Positions 6,262 through 13,395 of a stretch of 15,607 nucleotides of DNA are shown here, in pieces. Position 1 is the stretch's first letter. Every line of letters starts with the position of its first letter. Source of the stretch: JAJXWB01 sp039808645 (GTDB lineage: Bacteria; Pseudomonadota; Alphaproteobacteria; Rhizobiales; Beijerinckiaceae). Position numbers and translations under genes: made by a program. The notes under the pieces were generated by a model, which saw nothing but the letters and a program-made list of their open reading frames with translations, had not been told where the DNA came from and made no database searches. Where the stretch lies: the NCBI GenBank assembly GCA_039808645.1, contig JBDHTL010000088.1:1-15607 (forward strand). The letters are read 5' to 3'.

Positions 6262-7955
6262 ACGCCACGGCGAAGACGCCCGGCGTCGCGGCCGACGACG
6301 CGGGCCTGCCGGGCCTCGTGCTCGCGCGCGCGATCGCCGAACCCTTCCGCACGGCGCTGCGCGTCAAGCGACTCGGAATCTGGCGGGAGACGGACGGTGC
6401 GGCGCTCGCGCGCGCGATCGCGGATTGCGCGGCTGGCCTCGGCGAGATCGGCTTGAAGGCCGGCGACGTCGCGGGAATTCTCGCCGCGCCAAGTCCCGAA
6501 TGGCTGATCTGCGATCTCGCCATTCAGTCGGCAGGCGCCGTCGCTGCCGGCTTCCACGCCGAATCCGCGCCTGGCGAACTCGGCGCGCTCGTTGCGCGCT
6601 GCGGCGTGCGCATACTCGTCGTCGACACGCTCGCCGCGCTCGAAGCCGCGCTCGACCTGCGCGACGCGATCCCCGCCATCGCGAAGATCGTCTGTTTCGA
6701 CGCCGCGGCGGCTGCGGAAATCGGAGACGAGAACGTGATCGCCTACGAGGCGCTGCTCGCGAAGGGCGCGGCGTCCACAAGGCGCGTCGACGCGCCGTGG
6801 CGCAACGCGCAAGGCGCGGCGCTGGCCGCGATCATGCCGACGTCCGGCCTGTCCGCGCCGTCGAAGGCGGCGCAATTCACGCATGACGCATTGCGCGCCG
6901 CCGTCGAGGCCGCCCTCTCGCTCGTCGACTTGCGCGCGGGCGAAGAACGCCTGTCGCTGATGCCGGCGAGCCACGCCTTCGAGCGCGTGTTCGGCTTCTA
7001 CGCCTGCGTTGCGGCCGGCGTGACCGTCAATTTCCCCGAAAGCGCGGAAACCGTCCCGGAGAATCTGCGCGAATTGCAGCCGCAGATCGTATCGGGGGCG
7101 CCGTCCCTGTGGAGCGGCTTCGCCCGAACCCTGGCGCAGGCCAGCGCGGGCGCGACACGGCTGCAACGGCGGATGTTCGAAAGCGCGATGCAAGGTCCGG
7201 GCCCGCTCGGCGGCTTCATCCTGCGCAAGGTTCGGCGCGACCTCGGCCTGTCGCGCGTGCGGATCGCGCTGTCGGCCGGCGCGCCGCTGTCGCCCGGCGT
7301 CGCGCAGCGGCTGGAGGCGCTCGGCGTTCCCGTCGCCGACATCTATTCCGTGACGGAAGTCGGCGGCGCGATCGCGATCGCGGCCGGGCGGCCGCGCGAA
7401 TTCACGATCGCGCGCGGCGCCGCGTTCGAGATCGACGCGAAGGGCCGCCTGCGCCTGCGCTCGGCGGCGTTATGCGCTTCGTTCGCCGGCGGCGCGCCGC
7501 GCGGCGGCGATTTCCTGGAGGCCGGCGACGTGGCGGAAGCCTGGGCGAACGGCTTCGCGCTGCGCGGCGCGCACGACGCCGCGATCGGCGCGCAATCCGC
7601 CTGGCCGGTGGAAGACGCGCTGGCCGCCTCGCCCTACATACTGGCGGCCGTCGTCAGCGGCGACGCGGCCGAACGGCTGTCGGCCGTCGTCTTCGCGGAC
7701 TACGACACGGTCGTTCGTCACGCGCAGGCCAACGCCATTCCCTTCACGCATTACAAGAGCCTGATGGAGGCCGACGAAATCCGCGCGCTGATCGCAAACG
7801 AGGTGGCGCGGACGACGGCCGGGCTCGACGGCGCGCGCGTCGTGAACGTCACGATCGCAGACCGCGCGCTCGCGCCGGGCGATCCCTTGCTCGGCCCGGC
7901 GGCCAACCTCCGCCGTCGTCTCGTTCACACGTCGTTTTCGGTACGGGGAAGCTGA
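6258..7955 (+). CDS. AMP-binding acyl-CoA synthetase-like protein with a degenerate active site
   Basis: A 565-residue member of the adenylate-forming superfamily, closest in layout to long-chain acyl-CoA synthetases: LMPASHAFERVFGFY (234-248), IALSAGAPLS (336-345), IYSVTEVGG (362-370, keeping the Y-x2-TE of motif A5), a GD at 423-424, and VEDALAASPYILAAVV (451-466). Several catalytic motifs are altered. The ATP phosphate loop, normally TSGTTGxPKG, reads TSGLSAPSKA (195-204). The DRKKD-type motif reads RGAHD. The C-terminal motif A10, normally like TPTxKxKRR with the adenylation lysine, reads GPAANLRRR with Asn at 550. It is also shorter than usual (about 600 or more residues). The reading frame is intact and is coupled to livF by ATGA. 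It may be a poorly active or non-catalytic homologue. FadD-like genes inside liv-type operons are known; what they do there is unclear. Confidence 0.8.
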   Translation: MNATAKTPGVAADDAGLPGLVLARAIAEPFRTALRVKRLGIWRETDGAALARAIADCAAGLGEIGLKAGDVAGILAAPSPEWLICDLAIQSAGAVAAGFHAESAPGELGALVARCGVRILVVDTLAALEAALDLRDAIPAIAKIVCFDAAAAAEIGDENVIAYEALLAKGAASTRRVDAPWRNAQGAALAAIMPTSGLSAPSKAAQFTHDALRAAVEAALSLVDLRAGEERLSLMPASHAFERVFGFYACVAAGVTVNFPESAETVPENLRELQPQIVSGAPSLWSGFARTLAQASAGATRLQRRMFESAMQGPGPLGGFILRKVRRDLGLSRVRIALSAGAPLSPGVAQRLEALGVPVADIYSVTEVGGAIAIAAGRPREFTIARGAAFEIDAKGRLRLRSAALCASFAGGAPRGGDFLEAGDVAEAWANGFALRGAHDAAIGAQSAWPVEDALAASPYILAAVVSGDAAERLSAVVFADYDTVVRHAQANAIPFTHYKSLMEADEIRALIANEVARTTAGLDGARVVNVTIADRALAPGDPLLGPAANLRRRLVHTSFSVRGS

Positions 7956-7967
7956 CAGCTTCGAACA

Positions 7968-7974
7968 GGGAGAG
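7968..7974 (+). promoter_or_regulatory. Ribosome-binding site of the binding-protein gene
   Basis: GGGAGAG lies 8 bases before ATG 7983, within the 27-base gap after the synthetase stop. It is the only gap longer than 4 bases inside the operon. A dedicated strong ribosome-binding site here fits the need for many more copies of the binding protein than of the membrane parts. Confidence 0.6.
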
Positions 7975-7982
7975 AACATAGA

Positions 7983-9179
7983 ATGAGGAAACTTGCTCTT
8001 GCATTCGGTATGAGCGTCGCGGCGTGCGCGCTGACGGCGGCGCCCGCTCTCGCGCAGTTCAAGACGCAGGGCGTGACCGACACCGAGATCGTCGTCGGCA
8101 CGCACATGGACCTGTCGGGACCGATCAAGTCCTGGGGCATTCCGGCTTCCAACGGCGCGAAGCTCGCCGTCGAGCAGATCAACGCCGCGGGCGGGATCAA
8201 CGGCCGCAAGCTCCGCTACATTCTCGAGGACGACGCCTACGATCCAAAGAAGGCGGTGCTGGCGACGCAGAAGCTGATCGAACTCGACAAGGTATTCTCG
8301 ATCGTTTCGCCAATGGGCTCGGCGACGACGCTGGCGCCGCTGCCGATCGTGCAGGCGGCGGGGCTGACCAACCTCTTCTCGATCACGGCGGCGGAATTCA
8401 CCTACGCGATGGATCCGAAGAAGCCGGAAGACCGGCTGAAGTTCAACATCTTCTCGCCGTACTACGACCAGGCGCGCGTCGGCATCAAATATCTCATCGA
8501 GAGCAAGAAGCCGAAGAAGGCCTGCATCATCTTCCAGGATGACGAGATGGGCAAGAACTTCACCGACGCTTTCAAAGATCAGCTCAAGGCGATGAACGTG
8601 CCGGAAGGCTCGATGGTGTCGTTCAAGCGCGGCGCCACGGACTTCTCCTCGCAGGTGGCGCGCCTGAAGGCTGACGGCTGCGACTTCGTCTCGCTCGGCT
8701 CGGTCGTGCGCGAATCCGTGGGCATTCTGACCGTGGCCGCCAAGAGCGACTACAAGCCGATCTGGGTCGCCTTCTCGCCGACCTACGTTCCCGATGTCGT
8801 CGATCTCGGCAAGGAACTGGCGGAAGGCCTCTATGGCGTCGGCCAGCTCGAAATCTTCTACGAGGACACCGCGACCGGCAAGGTCAAGGAATTCATCGAC
8901 GCCTACAAGAAGATGTTCGGCGTGGCGCCCAACCTGCAGACGACGTCCGGCTACAACGGCATGATGACCTTCGCCCATTACGCCAAGCAATGCGGCAAGG
9001 CGCTGACGACCGATTGCCTGATCAACGCGATGGAGACCGGCGAGCCCTTCCAGGACATTTTCGGCCAGGCGCCGGTGAAGTTCTCGAAGACCAATCATCT
9101 GGGCGCCGAGGAACTCCTTGTCGCGCAGGTTCAGAACGGACGCTGGAAGGCGGTCGCGACGAAGCAGAAGTACAAGTAA
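7983..9179 (+). CDS. livK: Periplasmic substrate-binding protein of the liv-type ABC transporter
   Basis: A 398-residue periplasmic binding protein of the Peripla_BP_6 (LivK-like) family. Residues 1-24 are a Sec signal peptide with PALA|Q cleavage. The mature protein begins with GVTDTEIVVGTHMDLSGP, the typical first strand and loop. It continues with NGAKLAVEQINAAGGINGRKL, a DDAYDPKKAV segment, MGSATTLAPLPI, and the second-lobe signature RGATDFSSQVARLKADGCD. It would capture the substrate and present it to LivHM. The ligand cannot be named: the family takes branched-chain amino acids but also aromatic acids and other small carboxylates. Its place as last gene, after the synthetase homologue, and the two hairpins downstream make it the operon end. 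The symbol livK is used in the family sense only. Confidence 0.9.
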   Translation: MRKLALAFGMSVAACALTAAPALAQFKTQGVTDTEIVVGTHMDLSGPIKSWGIPASNGAKLAVEQINAAGGINGRKLRYILEDDAYDPKKAVLATQKLIELDKVFSIVSPMGSATTLAPLPIVQAAGLTNLFSITAAEFTYAMDPKKPEDRLKFNIFSPYYDQARVGIKYLIESKKPKKACIIFQDDEMGKNFTDAFKDQLKAMNVPEGSMVSFKRGATDFSSQVARLKADGCDFVSLGSVVRESVGILTVAAKSDYKPIWVAFSPTYVPDVVDLGKELAEGLYGVGQLEIFYEDTATGKVKEFIDAYKKMFGVAPNLQTTSGYNGMMTFAHYAKQCGKALTTDCLINAMETGEPFQDIFGQAPVKFSKTNHLGAEELLVAQVQNGRWKAVATKQKYK

Positions 9180-9190
9180 GAGTTTCGCGC

Positions 9191-9212
9191 GGGCCGGCGC
9201 AGGCGTCGGCCC
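9191..9212 (+). terminator. First hairpin after the liv operon
   Basis: GGGCCGGC pairs with GTCGGCCC (8 pairs, one G-U) around a 6-base loop, starting 12 bases after the binding-protein stop. No T-run follows. It may protect the mRNA 3' end or help termination together with the next, stronger hairpin. Confidence 0.4.
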
Positions 9213-9237
9213 CGCAGCAACACGGGACATGCAGGAC

Positions 9238-9267
9238 GGACCTGGCGCGGGCGACCGCGCCAGGTCC
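9238..9267 (+). terminator. Strong 13-bp hairpin with GCGA tetraloop ending the liv operon
   Basis: GGACCTGGCGCGG pairs perfectly with CCGCGCCAGGTCC around the loop GCGA, a GNRA-type stable tetraloop. It lies 58 bases past the operon's last stop. Only TTA follows, so it is not a textbook intrinsic terminator, but in GC-rich genomes such stems without a full U-run are usual at operon ends. It separates the liv operon from azoR. Confidence 0.65.
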
Positions 9268-9370
9268 TTACGTCTCGGCTGCCCGATCTTCGGCGCCTCC
9301 ACGTCCGGAAGGGCGCCGCGCGTCGGCACATCCCGCCGATTGTGCGCGATCGCGCACCAGTGAAGTGCTG

Positions 9371-9385
9371 ATTGCGGCGATTAAT
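9371..9385 (+). promoter_or_regulatory. Possible LysR-type box upstream of azoR
   Basis: ATTGCGGCGATTAAT has ATT/AAT ends with a T-N11-A core (T9372, A9384), the general shape of LysR-family binding sites. It is centred about 59 bases upstream of the azoR start. A weak -35/-10 pair (TTAATG at 9381, TATCTC at 9404, 17-base spacer) overlaps it. A LysR gene is encoded 1.5 kb downstream. This is a pattern match only. Confidence 0.25.
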
Positions 9386-9436
9386 GACGCCCGCCGCGTG
9401 ACGTATCTCTGTGCGACATTCAAGCGGAGACGTCCC

Positions 9437-10057
9437 ATGTCCAATGTTCTCGTCGTCAACAGCAGCATCCTCGGCGCCAATTCCGTATCGTCGGCGCTGG
9501 TCGCGCGCGCGGTCGCGGCGCTTCGCGACCGCGAGCCCGGTCTGAAGCTCGTCGCGCGCGATCTCGGCGCGACGCCCGTCCCGCATATCGACGGCGACGC
9601 GGCGACGGCATTGCGCGGCGAACCCGCCAATGACGCGCAGCGCGCCGCGCGCGCGCTGTCGGACGAATTGATCGGCGAAGTGCAGGCCGCCGACACGATC
9701 GTCATCGGCGCGCCGATGTACAATTTCGGAATCGCCTCGACGCTCAAGTCGTGGTTCGACCATGTGCTGCGCGCCGGCGTCACGTTCCGCTACACCGAAG
9801 CCGGCCCGGAGGGGCTTCTGAATGGCAAGCGCGCGATCGTCGTCGTGAGCCGCGGCGGCCTCTACAGCGAGGGCCCGGCGCAGGGGTTCGACTCGCAGGA
9901 GCCGCACCTGCGCACGCTGCTCGGCTTCATCGGCATAACGGACGTCGAATTCGTGCGCGCCGAGCGCCTGGCCTTCGGCCCCGACGCGCGGCAGGAGTCG
10001 ATTGCCAGCGCCGAGCGGCATATATCCGACATGATCGGCGCCAGAGAGGCCGCCTGA
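9437..10057 (+). CDS. azoR: FMN-dependent NADH:azo/quinone reductase AzoR
   Basis: A 206-residue flavodoxin-fold enzyme that reduces quinones by two electrons and cleaves azo bonds with NAD(P)H in the cytoplasm. The start ATG 9437 begins MSNVLVVNSS, the usual first strand and FMN-phosphate loop (NSSILGANSVSSAL). The diagnostic AzoR segment APMYNFGIASTLKSWFDHVLRAGVTFRYT is at about residues 92-120, followed by VVSRGGLYSEG and a C-terminal FGPDARQESIASA. Length and motif order match the family. The next gene, a glutathionyl-hydroquinone reductase, starts 26 bases later on the same strand and is likely co-transcribed. Confidence 0.9.
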   Translation: MSNVLVVNSSILGANSVSSALVARAVAALRDREPGLKLVARDLGATPVPHIDGDAATALRGEPANDAQRAARALSDELIGEVQAADTIVIGAPMYNFGIASTLKSWFDHVLRAGVTFRYTEAGPEGLLNGKRAIVVVSRGGLYSEGPAQGFDSQEPHLRTLLGFIGITDVEFVRAERLAFGPDARQESIASAERHISDMIGAREAA

Positions 10058-10083
10058 ACAAGCCGGCATGGGAGCGTAACGCG

Positions 10084-11016
10084 ATGGGACTCCTCGTCGA
10101 CGGCGTATGGCGCAACGAATGGTACGACACGGCGACGACCGGCGGGCGCTTCCAGCGTCCGCCGACGCAGTTCCGCGATCGCGTCGAGGCGGGCGGCCGG
10201 TTCGCCCCGGAAGCCGGGCGCTATCGCCTCTACGTGTCCTGGGCCTGTCCCTGGGCGCATCGCACGCTCGTCTACCGCAAGCTGAAGGGCCTCGAACAGG
10301 CGATCGACGTCACCTATGTCGAGCCGCTGATGCTCGAGAACGGCTGGGAGATCGCCGCAGGCGCCGATCCGCTCAACGGCGCGCGACGGCTGTGGGAAAT
10401 CTACGTCAAGGCGGATTCCGGCTACACCGGCCGCGTCACCGTTCCGGTCCTCTGGGACGCCGCCCACGAGACGATCGTGAGTAACGAGTCCGCCGAGATC
10501 ATCCGCATGTTCGACGCCTGGCCGGGCGCCCGCGGCCCCTTGCTGCGACCGCCGGAGCTCGCCGCCGCGATCGACGCGCTCAACGACGAGATCTATCCCG
10601 CGATCAACAACGGCGTTTATCGGGCCGGGTTCGCGACGACGCAGGCCGCCTACGAGGAAGCCTACGATCGGCTGTTCTCGACGCTCGACTCGCTGGAGGC
10701 GCGGCTGGCCGATCGCGCCTTCCTGCTCGGCGCGCATCCGACCGAGGCCGACTGGCGGCTGTTCACGACGCTCGTGCGGTTCGACGCGGTCTATCACGGT
10801 CATTTCAAGTGCAACCGCAACCGGCTCGCCGATTTCCCGGAGCTCTGGGACTACACGCGCGCGCTCTGCCAGGCGCCCGGCATCGCGGAAACCGTGCGTC
10901 TCGATCAGATCAAGACGCATTATTACGGCAGCCACCGCACGATCAATCCGACGGGAATCGTGCCCAAGGGGCCCGATATCGACTTCAGCGCTCCGGCGCG
11001 GCGAGCGACGTCGTGA
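10084..11016 (+). CDS. Glutathionyl-hydroquinone reductase (Xi-class glutathione transferase, YqjG/EcmB type)
   Basis: A 310-residue protein of the Xi class of glutathione transferases, which use a catalytic cysteine to reduce S-glutathionyl-hydroquinones back to hydroquinones. The active-site motif SWACPWAHR (Cys55) is intact. The family-specific VEP, a WEIYVKADSGYTGRVTVPVLWD stretch, the glutathione-binding NESAEIIRMFD, and the C-terminal helical domain ending near IKTHYYGSHRTINPTGIVPKGP are all present. ATG 10084 has GGGAG 9 bases upstream. It pairs functionally with AzoR: one enzyme reduces the quinone, the other clears its glutathione adduct. Its last 32 bases overlap the 3' end of the LysR gene on the opposite strand. 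Confidence 0.92.
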   Translation: MGLLVDGVWRNEWYDTATTGGRFQRPPTQFRDRVEAGGRFAPEAGRYRLYVSWACPWAHRTLVYRKLKGLEQAIDVTYVEPLMLENGWEIAAGADPLNGARRLWEIYVKADSGYTGRVTVPVLWDAAHETIVSNESAEIIRMFDAWPGARGPLLRPPELAAAIDALNDEIYPAINNGVYRAGFATTQAAYEEAYDRLFSTLDSLEARLADRAFLLGAHPTEADWRLFTTLVRFDAVYHGHFKCNRNRLADFPELWDYTRALCQAPGIAETVRLDQIKTHYYGSHRTINPTGIVPKGPDIDFSAPARRATS

Positions 11017-11953
11017 TCGGAGCCGGCGGCGCGGCGCGTCCCGGGAGACCGGCGTCCCAGTAGGGCTCCTTGCCGAGCGCATTGGCCAGATGGTCGACAA
11101 AGGTCCTGACCCTGTGCACATCGATGCGGCCCGGCGGCATCACCGCATAGACGCCGGCGTCGAGCGCGCGCCACTCCGGCAGGATGGGCGCCAATGCGCC
11201 CGAGCGCAGCGCCTCGTGCGCGATGAAGGTCGGCGCCAGAATGATTCCGAGACCGTCGAGCGCGGCCTGGAGCAGCACGTCGCCGTTGTTGCCGCGCAGC
11301 CGGCCGCGCACGCGCACGTCGACATGCTGGCCGGCCCGCACGAAGCTCCAGACGCCCTGGCGCGCGAGATAATCGTAGACGAGGCACTCGTGCTGCTCGA
11401 GCTCGGCCGGCGTCGACGGTTCGCCGCGCCTTTCGAGGTAGGCCGGCGCGGCGCAGAGAGCCATCTGCGCCGGGGCGAGATACCGGGCAAGCAGGCTCGA
11501 ATCCTCGAGGCGGCGAATGCGGATGGCGACGTCGAAACCTTCCTCGACGATATTGACGACGCGGTCGTCGAGCATGAATTCCATCTCGATGTCGGGATAG
11601 CGCAGGAGGAATTCGTCGACGATCCGTCCGAGGTGACGTATGCCGAACGACATCGGCGCATTGACGCGCAGCACGCCGCGCGGGGCGGCCGCGCCGGACC
11701 TGATCTCCTCCTCCGCGCTGTCGAGCAGCCCGAACAGCGTGTCCGCCATCACGTGCAGCTTTCGTCCCGCCTCGGTCAGGCTCATCGAGCGCGTCGTGCG
11801 GTTGATGAGCTTGACGCCGAGCTCCGCTTCGAGACCGGAAACGCGCTTGCTGGCGATCGTGCGCGATATGCCGAGCTTATCGGAGGCGCGCGCGTAGCTG
11901 CCGAGCGCAGCGATCGTCGCAAAGGTCTTGAGAGCGTCGAGATCGCGAATCAC
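10985..11953 (-). CDS. LysR-family transcriptional regulator
   Basis: A 322-residue regulator. The start is GTG 11953 with GGAG 7 bases upstream, giving MIRDLDALKTFATIAALGSY, the standard LysR N-terminus. The winged helix-turn-helix covers about 5-64 (SYARASDKLGISRTIASKRV as the HTH, then LGVKLINRTTRSMSLTEAG). The effector domain follows from about 93 (GVLRVNAPMSFG) and has the CrgA/AaeR-subgroup look (DDRVVNIVEEGFDVAIRI). The C-terminus is a low-complexity Pro/Ala tail that overlaps the hydroquinone-reductase gene by 32 bases. It lies 31 bases downstream of the FMN reductase gene on the same strand and is probably co-transcribed with it. It is the natural candidate regulator of the surrounding quinone/azo reductases, sensing perhaps a quinone or phenol, but that is inference. 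Confidence 0.9.
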   Translation of the reverse strand: MIRDLDALKTFATIAALGSYARASDKLGISRTIASKRVSGLEAELGVKLINRTTRSMSLTEAGRKLHVMADTLFGLLDSAEEEIRSGAAAPRGVLRVNAPMSFGIRHLGRIVDEFLLRYPDIEMEFMLDDRVVNIVEEGFDVAIRIRRLEDSSLLARYLAPAQMALCAAPAYLERRGEPSTPAELEQHECLVYDYLARQGVWSFVRAGQHVDVRVRGRLRGNNGDVLLQAALDGLGIILAPTFIAHEALRSGALAPILPEWRALDAGVYAVMPPGRIDVHRVRTFVDHLANALGKEPYWDAGLPGRAAPPAPITTSLAAPER

Positions 11954-11984
11954 GCAAAGCTCCGATGATCAGGCGTTCGCACGT

Positions 11985-12536
11985 TCAGCGCCGCGCAAAG
12001 CCGACAAACCCCTCGAGGAATCGCGCGAGCTGTTCGCGGACGGCGTCGTCCTTCAACCGGCCGTCGCCGTCGAATACGCCTTGTGCGCGCGACACCATCA
12101 GGCGTCCCTCGAACCACGGCCTTGTTCCGAGCGTGCGCAGGACGGGCAGCCAGGCGTCCTGCGCCAGAATGGTGCCGAAGCCGCCCATCGAGGCGCCGAT
12201 GACGGCGACGGGCCGCCCGCCGAACAACCGGCCAATGTCCGAAGCCGGCCGGCTCAGCCAGTCGATGGCGTTCTTGAACACGCCCGGAAGGGAATTGTTG
12301 TATTCGGGCGTCGCCAGCAGCAGGCCGTCGGCCGCCGCGATTTGCTCCTTCAGCGCCGCGACAGCGGGGGGCGTTCCATGCGCGGCCTCCTCGTCGGCGT
12401 CGTAAAGCGGGATGCCCCTGATCGTCCCTTCGACCAGAGTCGCGCCGGCAGGCGTCAGGTCGCAGGCCGCGCGCAGCAGGGCGCTGTTGTACGAGCCCTT
12501 CCGCAGGCTGCCGGCAATCCCGAGTATGGTTGTCAT
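11985..12536 (-). CDS. NAD(P)H-dependent FMN reductase (ChrR/quinone reductase type)
   Basis: A 183-residue flavodoxin-like protein of the FMN_red family, which includes NAD(P)H:quinone, chromate and azo reductases. The FMN phosphate loop is GIAGSLRKGSYNSALL (6-21). The central motif is LLATPEYNNSLPGVFKNAIDWLSRP, and the GASMGGFGT loop follows. Length is normal. The ATG at 12536 has a purine-rich AAGGAAGG upstream. It reads away from the SCO gene (288-base divergent gap) and towards the LysR gene. Whether quinones, chromate or free flavin is the true substrate cannot be read from the sequence. Confidence 0.87.
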   Translation of the reverse strand: MTTILGIAGSLRKGSYNSALLRAACDLTPAGATLVEGTIRGIPLYDADEEAAHGTPPAVAALKEQIAAADGLLLATPEYNNSLPGVFKNAIDWLSRPASDIGRLFGGRPVAVIGASMGGFGTILAQDAWLPVLRTLGTRPWFEGRLMVSRAQGVFDGDGRLKDDAVREQLARFLEGFVGFARR

Positions 12537-12742
12537 GCTCGCCCTGCCTTCCTTGATTCCAGGCGGCGAGGCTAGCGCGATCGGAGTCCGGTGGACAGCC
12601 GTCTCTGCCGCACGGGCTCGGGGCAGACACGCAAATCGCGGTCGGCTCGCATTCCGCAGCGGCGCGGCGATGACGGGCCAAAGCGCGGAACGATCGACGC
12701 CCGCCGGGCCGGCGTGTGGCGCATGGTCCGGCCGGACGCCGC

Positions 12743-12756
12743 TTGCCGAAAGTCAA
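12743..12756. promoter_or_regulatory. Possible FNR/NnrR-type box upstream of the SCO gene
   Basis: TTGCCGAAAGTCAA has the TTG-N8-CAA form of CRP/FNR-superfamily sites (FNR, DNR/NnrR), with 14-base length and correct half-site spacing. It lies 69 bases upstream of the GTG start in the 288-base divergent region. Oxygen or nitric-oxide control would fit the SCO-UbiE/NosFY context. Single matches of this form arise by chance, so confidence is low. The rest of the 12537-12824 gap shows no other clear signal. Confidence 0.28.
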
Positions 12757-12824
12757 GGATAAGAAGCACGGCAACGGGTCTGGTGCCCGGACCGGCCGTA
12801 GCAGCCGGCAGAGGATCGTCGGAC

Positions 12825-13394
12825 GTGCGCCCGCGGCAGCAAGTATTTCTCGACCGTCGCAAGGCCGTGGCTCTGTCCGCTGCGGCGCTTGCGGCGACGA
12901 TCGCCGGCAGGGCCGCGGCCGTCGAGCTCTACGGCATGCGCCACGACGGCCGCGAATCAGGTCCCGACGAAATCCGGGGCTGGCGGCTCGTCTATTTCGG
13001 CTACACGCGCTGCCCCGACGTCTGCCCGATGTCGCTGCAGAGCATGACGCTCGCGCTCGGCGAACTCGGGCCGATCGGGGAACGCATCACGCCCGTGTTC
13101 GTCACGCTCGATCCGGCGCGCGACACGCCCAAGACGGTCGCCGACTACGTCTCGTTCTTCAGCCCGCGTTTCATCGGCCTGACGCCCGGCCCCGAGCAAC
13201 TCGAGCGTCTGGCCAAGGAATGGCGCGTGACCTACAGGCGCGTCGAGATGAAGGAACGCGATTCGTATCTGATCGACCACACCGCGCTCATCTTCTTCGT
13301 CGATCCCTCCGGCGCGATCATCGGCCGCTTTCCGCACGATCTCGACGGGGCCGCCCTCGCCAAACGCATCCGCGCAAGCATGCTGTCGCACTGA
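12825..13394 (+). CDS. SCO1/SenC-family copper chaperone
   Basis: A 189-residue exported thioredoxin-fold protein of the SCO family, which delivers copper to CuA centres of cytochrome oxidases and related enzymes. GTG 12825 is chosen because GAGGA sits 9 bases upstream and the translation opens straight into a signal sequence: Arg pair at 11-12, hydrophobic stretch AVALSAAALAATIAG, cleavage near AAA|V at 32. The frame is open further upstream, but without signal features. Copper ligands are present: C63 and C67 in RCPDVCPMS and H152 in LIDHTALIFF. The family motif VTLDPARDTP is intact. The N-terminal GGxFxL strand usual before the fold is poorly conserved. Its stop lies 1 base before the UbiE-like start, so the two are almost certainly co-translated. 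Confidence 0.88.
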   Translation: MRPRQQVFLDRRKAVALSAAALAATIAGRAAAVELYGMRHDGRESGPDEIRGWRLVYFGYTRCPDVCPMSLQSMTLALGELGPIGERITPVFVTLDPARDTPKTVADYVSFFSPRFIGLTPGPEQLERLAKEWRVTYRRVEMKERDSYLIDHTALIFFVDPSGAIIGRFPHDLDGAALAKRIRASMLSH

Positions 13395-13395
13395 C

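Noticed and set aside
6840..6870. A frameshift or sequencing error explaining the altered phosphate loop of the synthetase
   Set aside because: The frame before and after is continuous and conserved on both sides, and the flanking T-S-G and K are in register. The changes are substitutions, not a shift.
7470..9329. A 619-codon open frame on the minus strand
   Set aside because: Antisense to the synthetase homologue and the binding protein, both strongly supported. No start context or domain was seen.
12591..12824. An N-terminal extension of the SCO frame
   Set aside because: The added 78 residues show no signal peptide or family similarity, while GTG 12825 has a Shine-Dalgarno and opens directly into a signal sequence.
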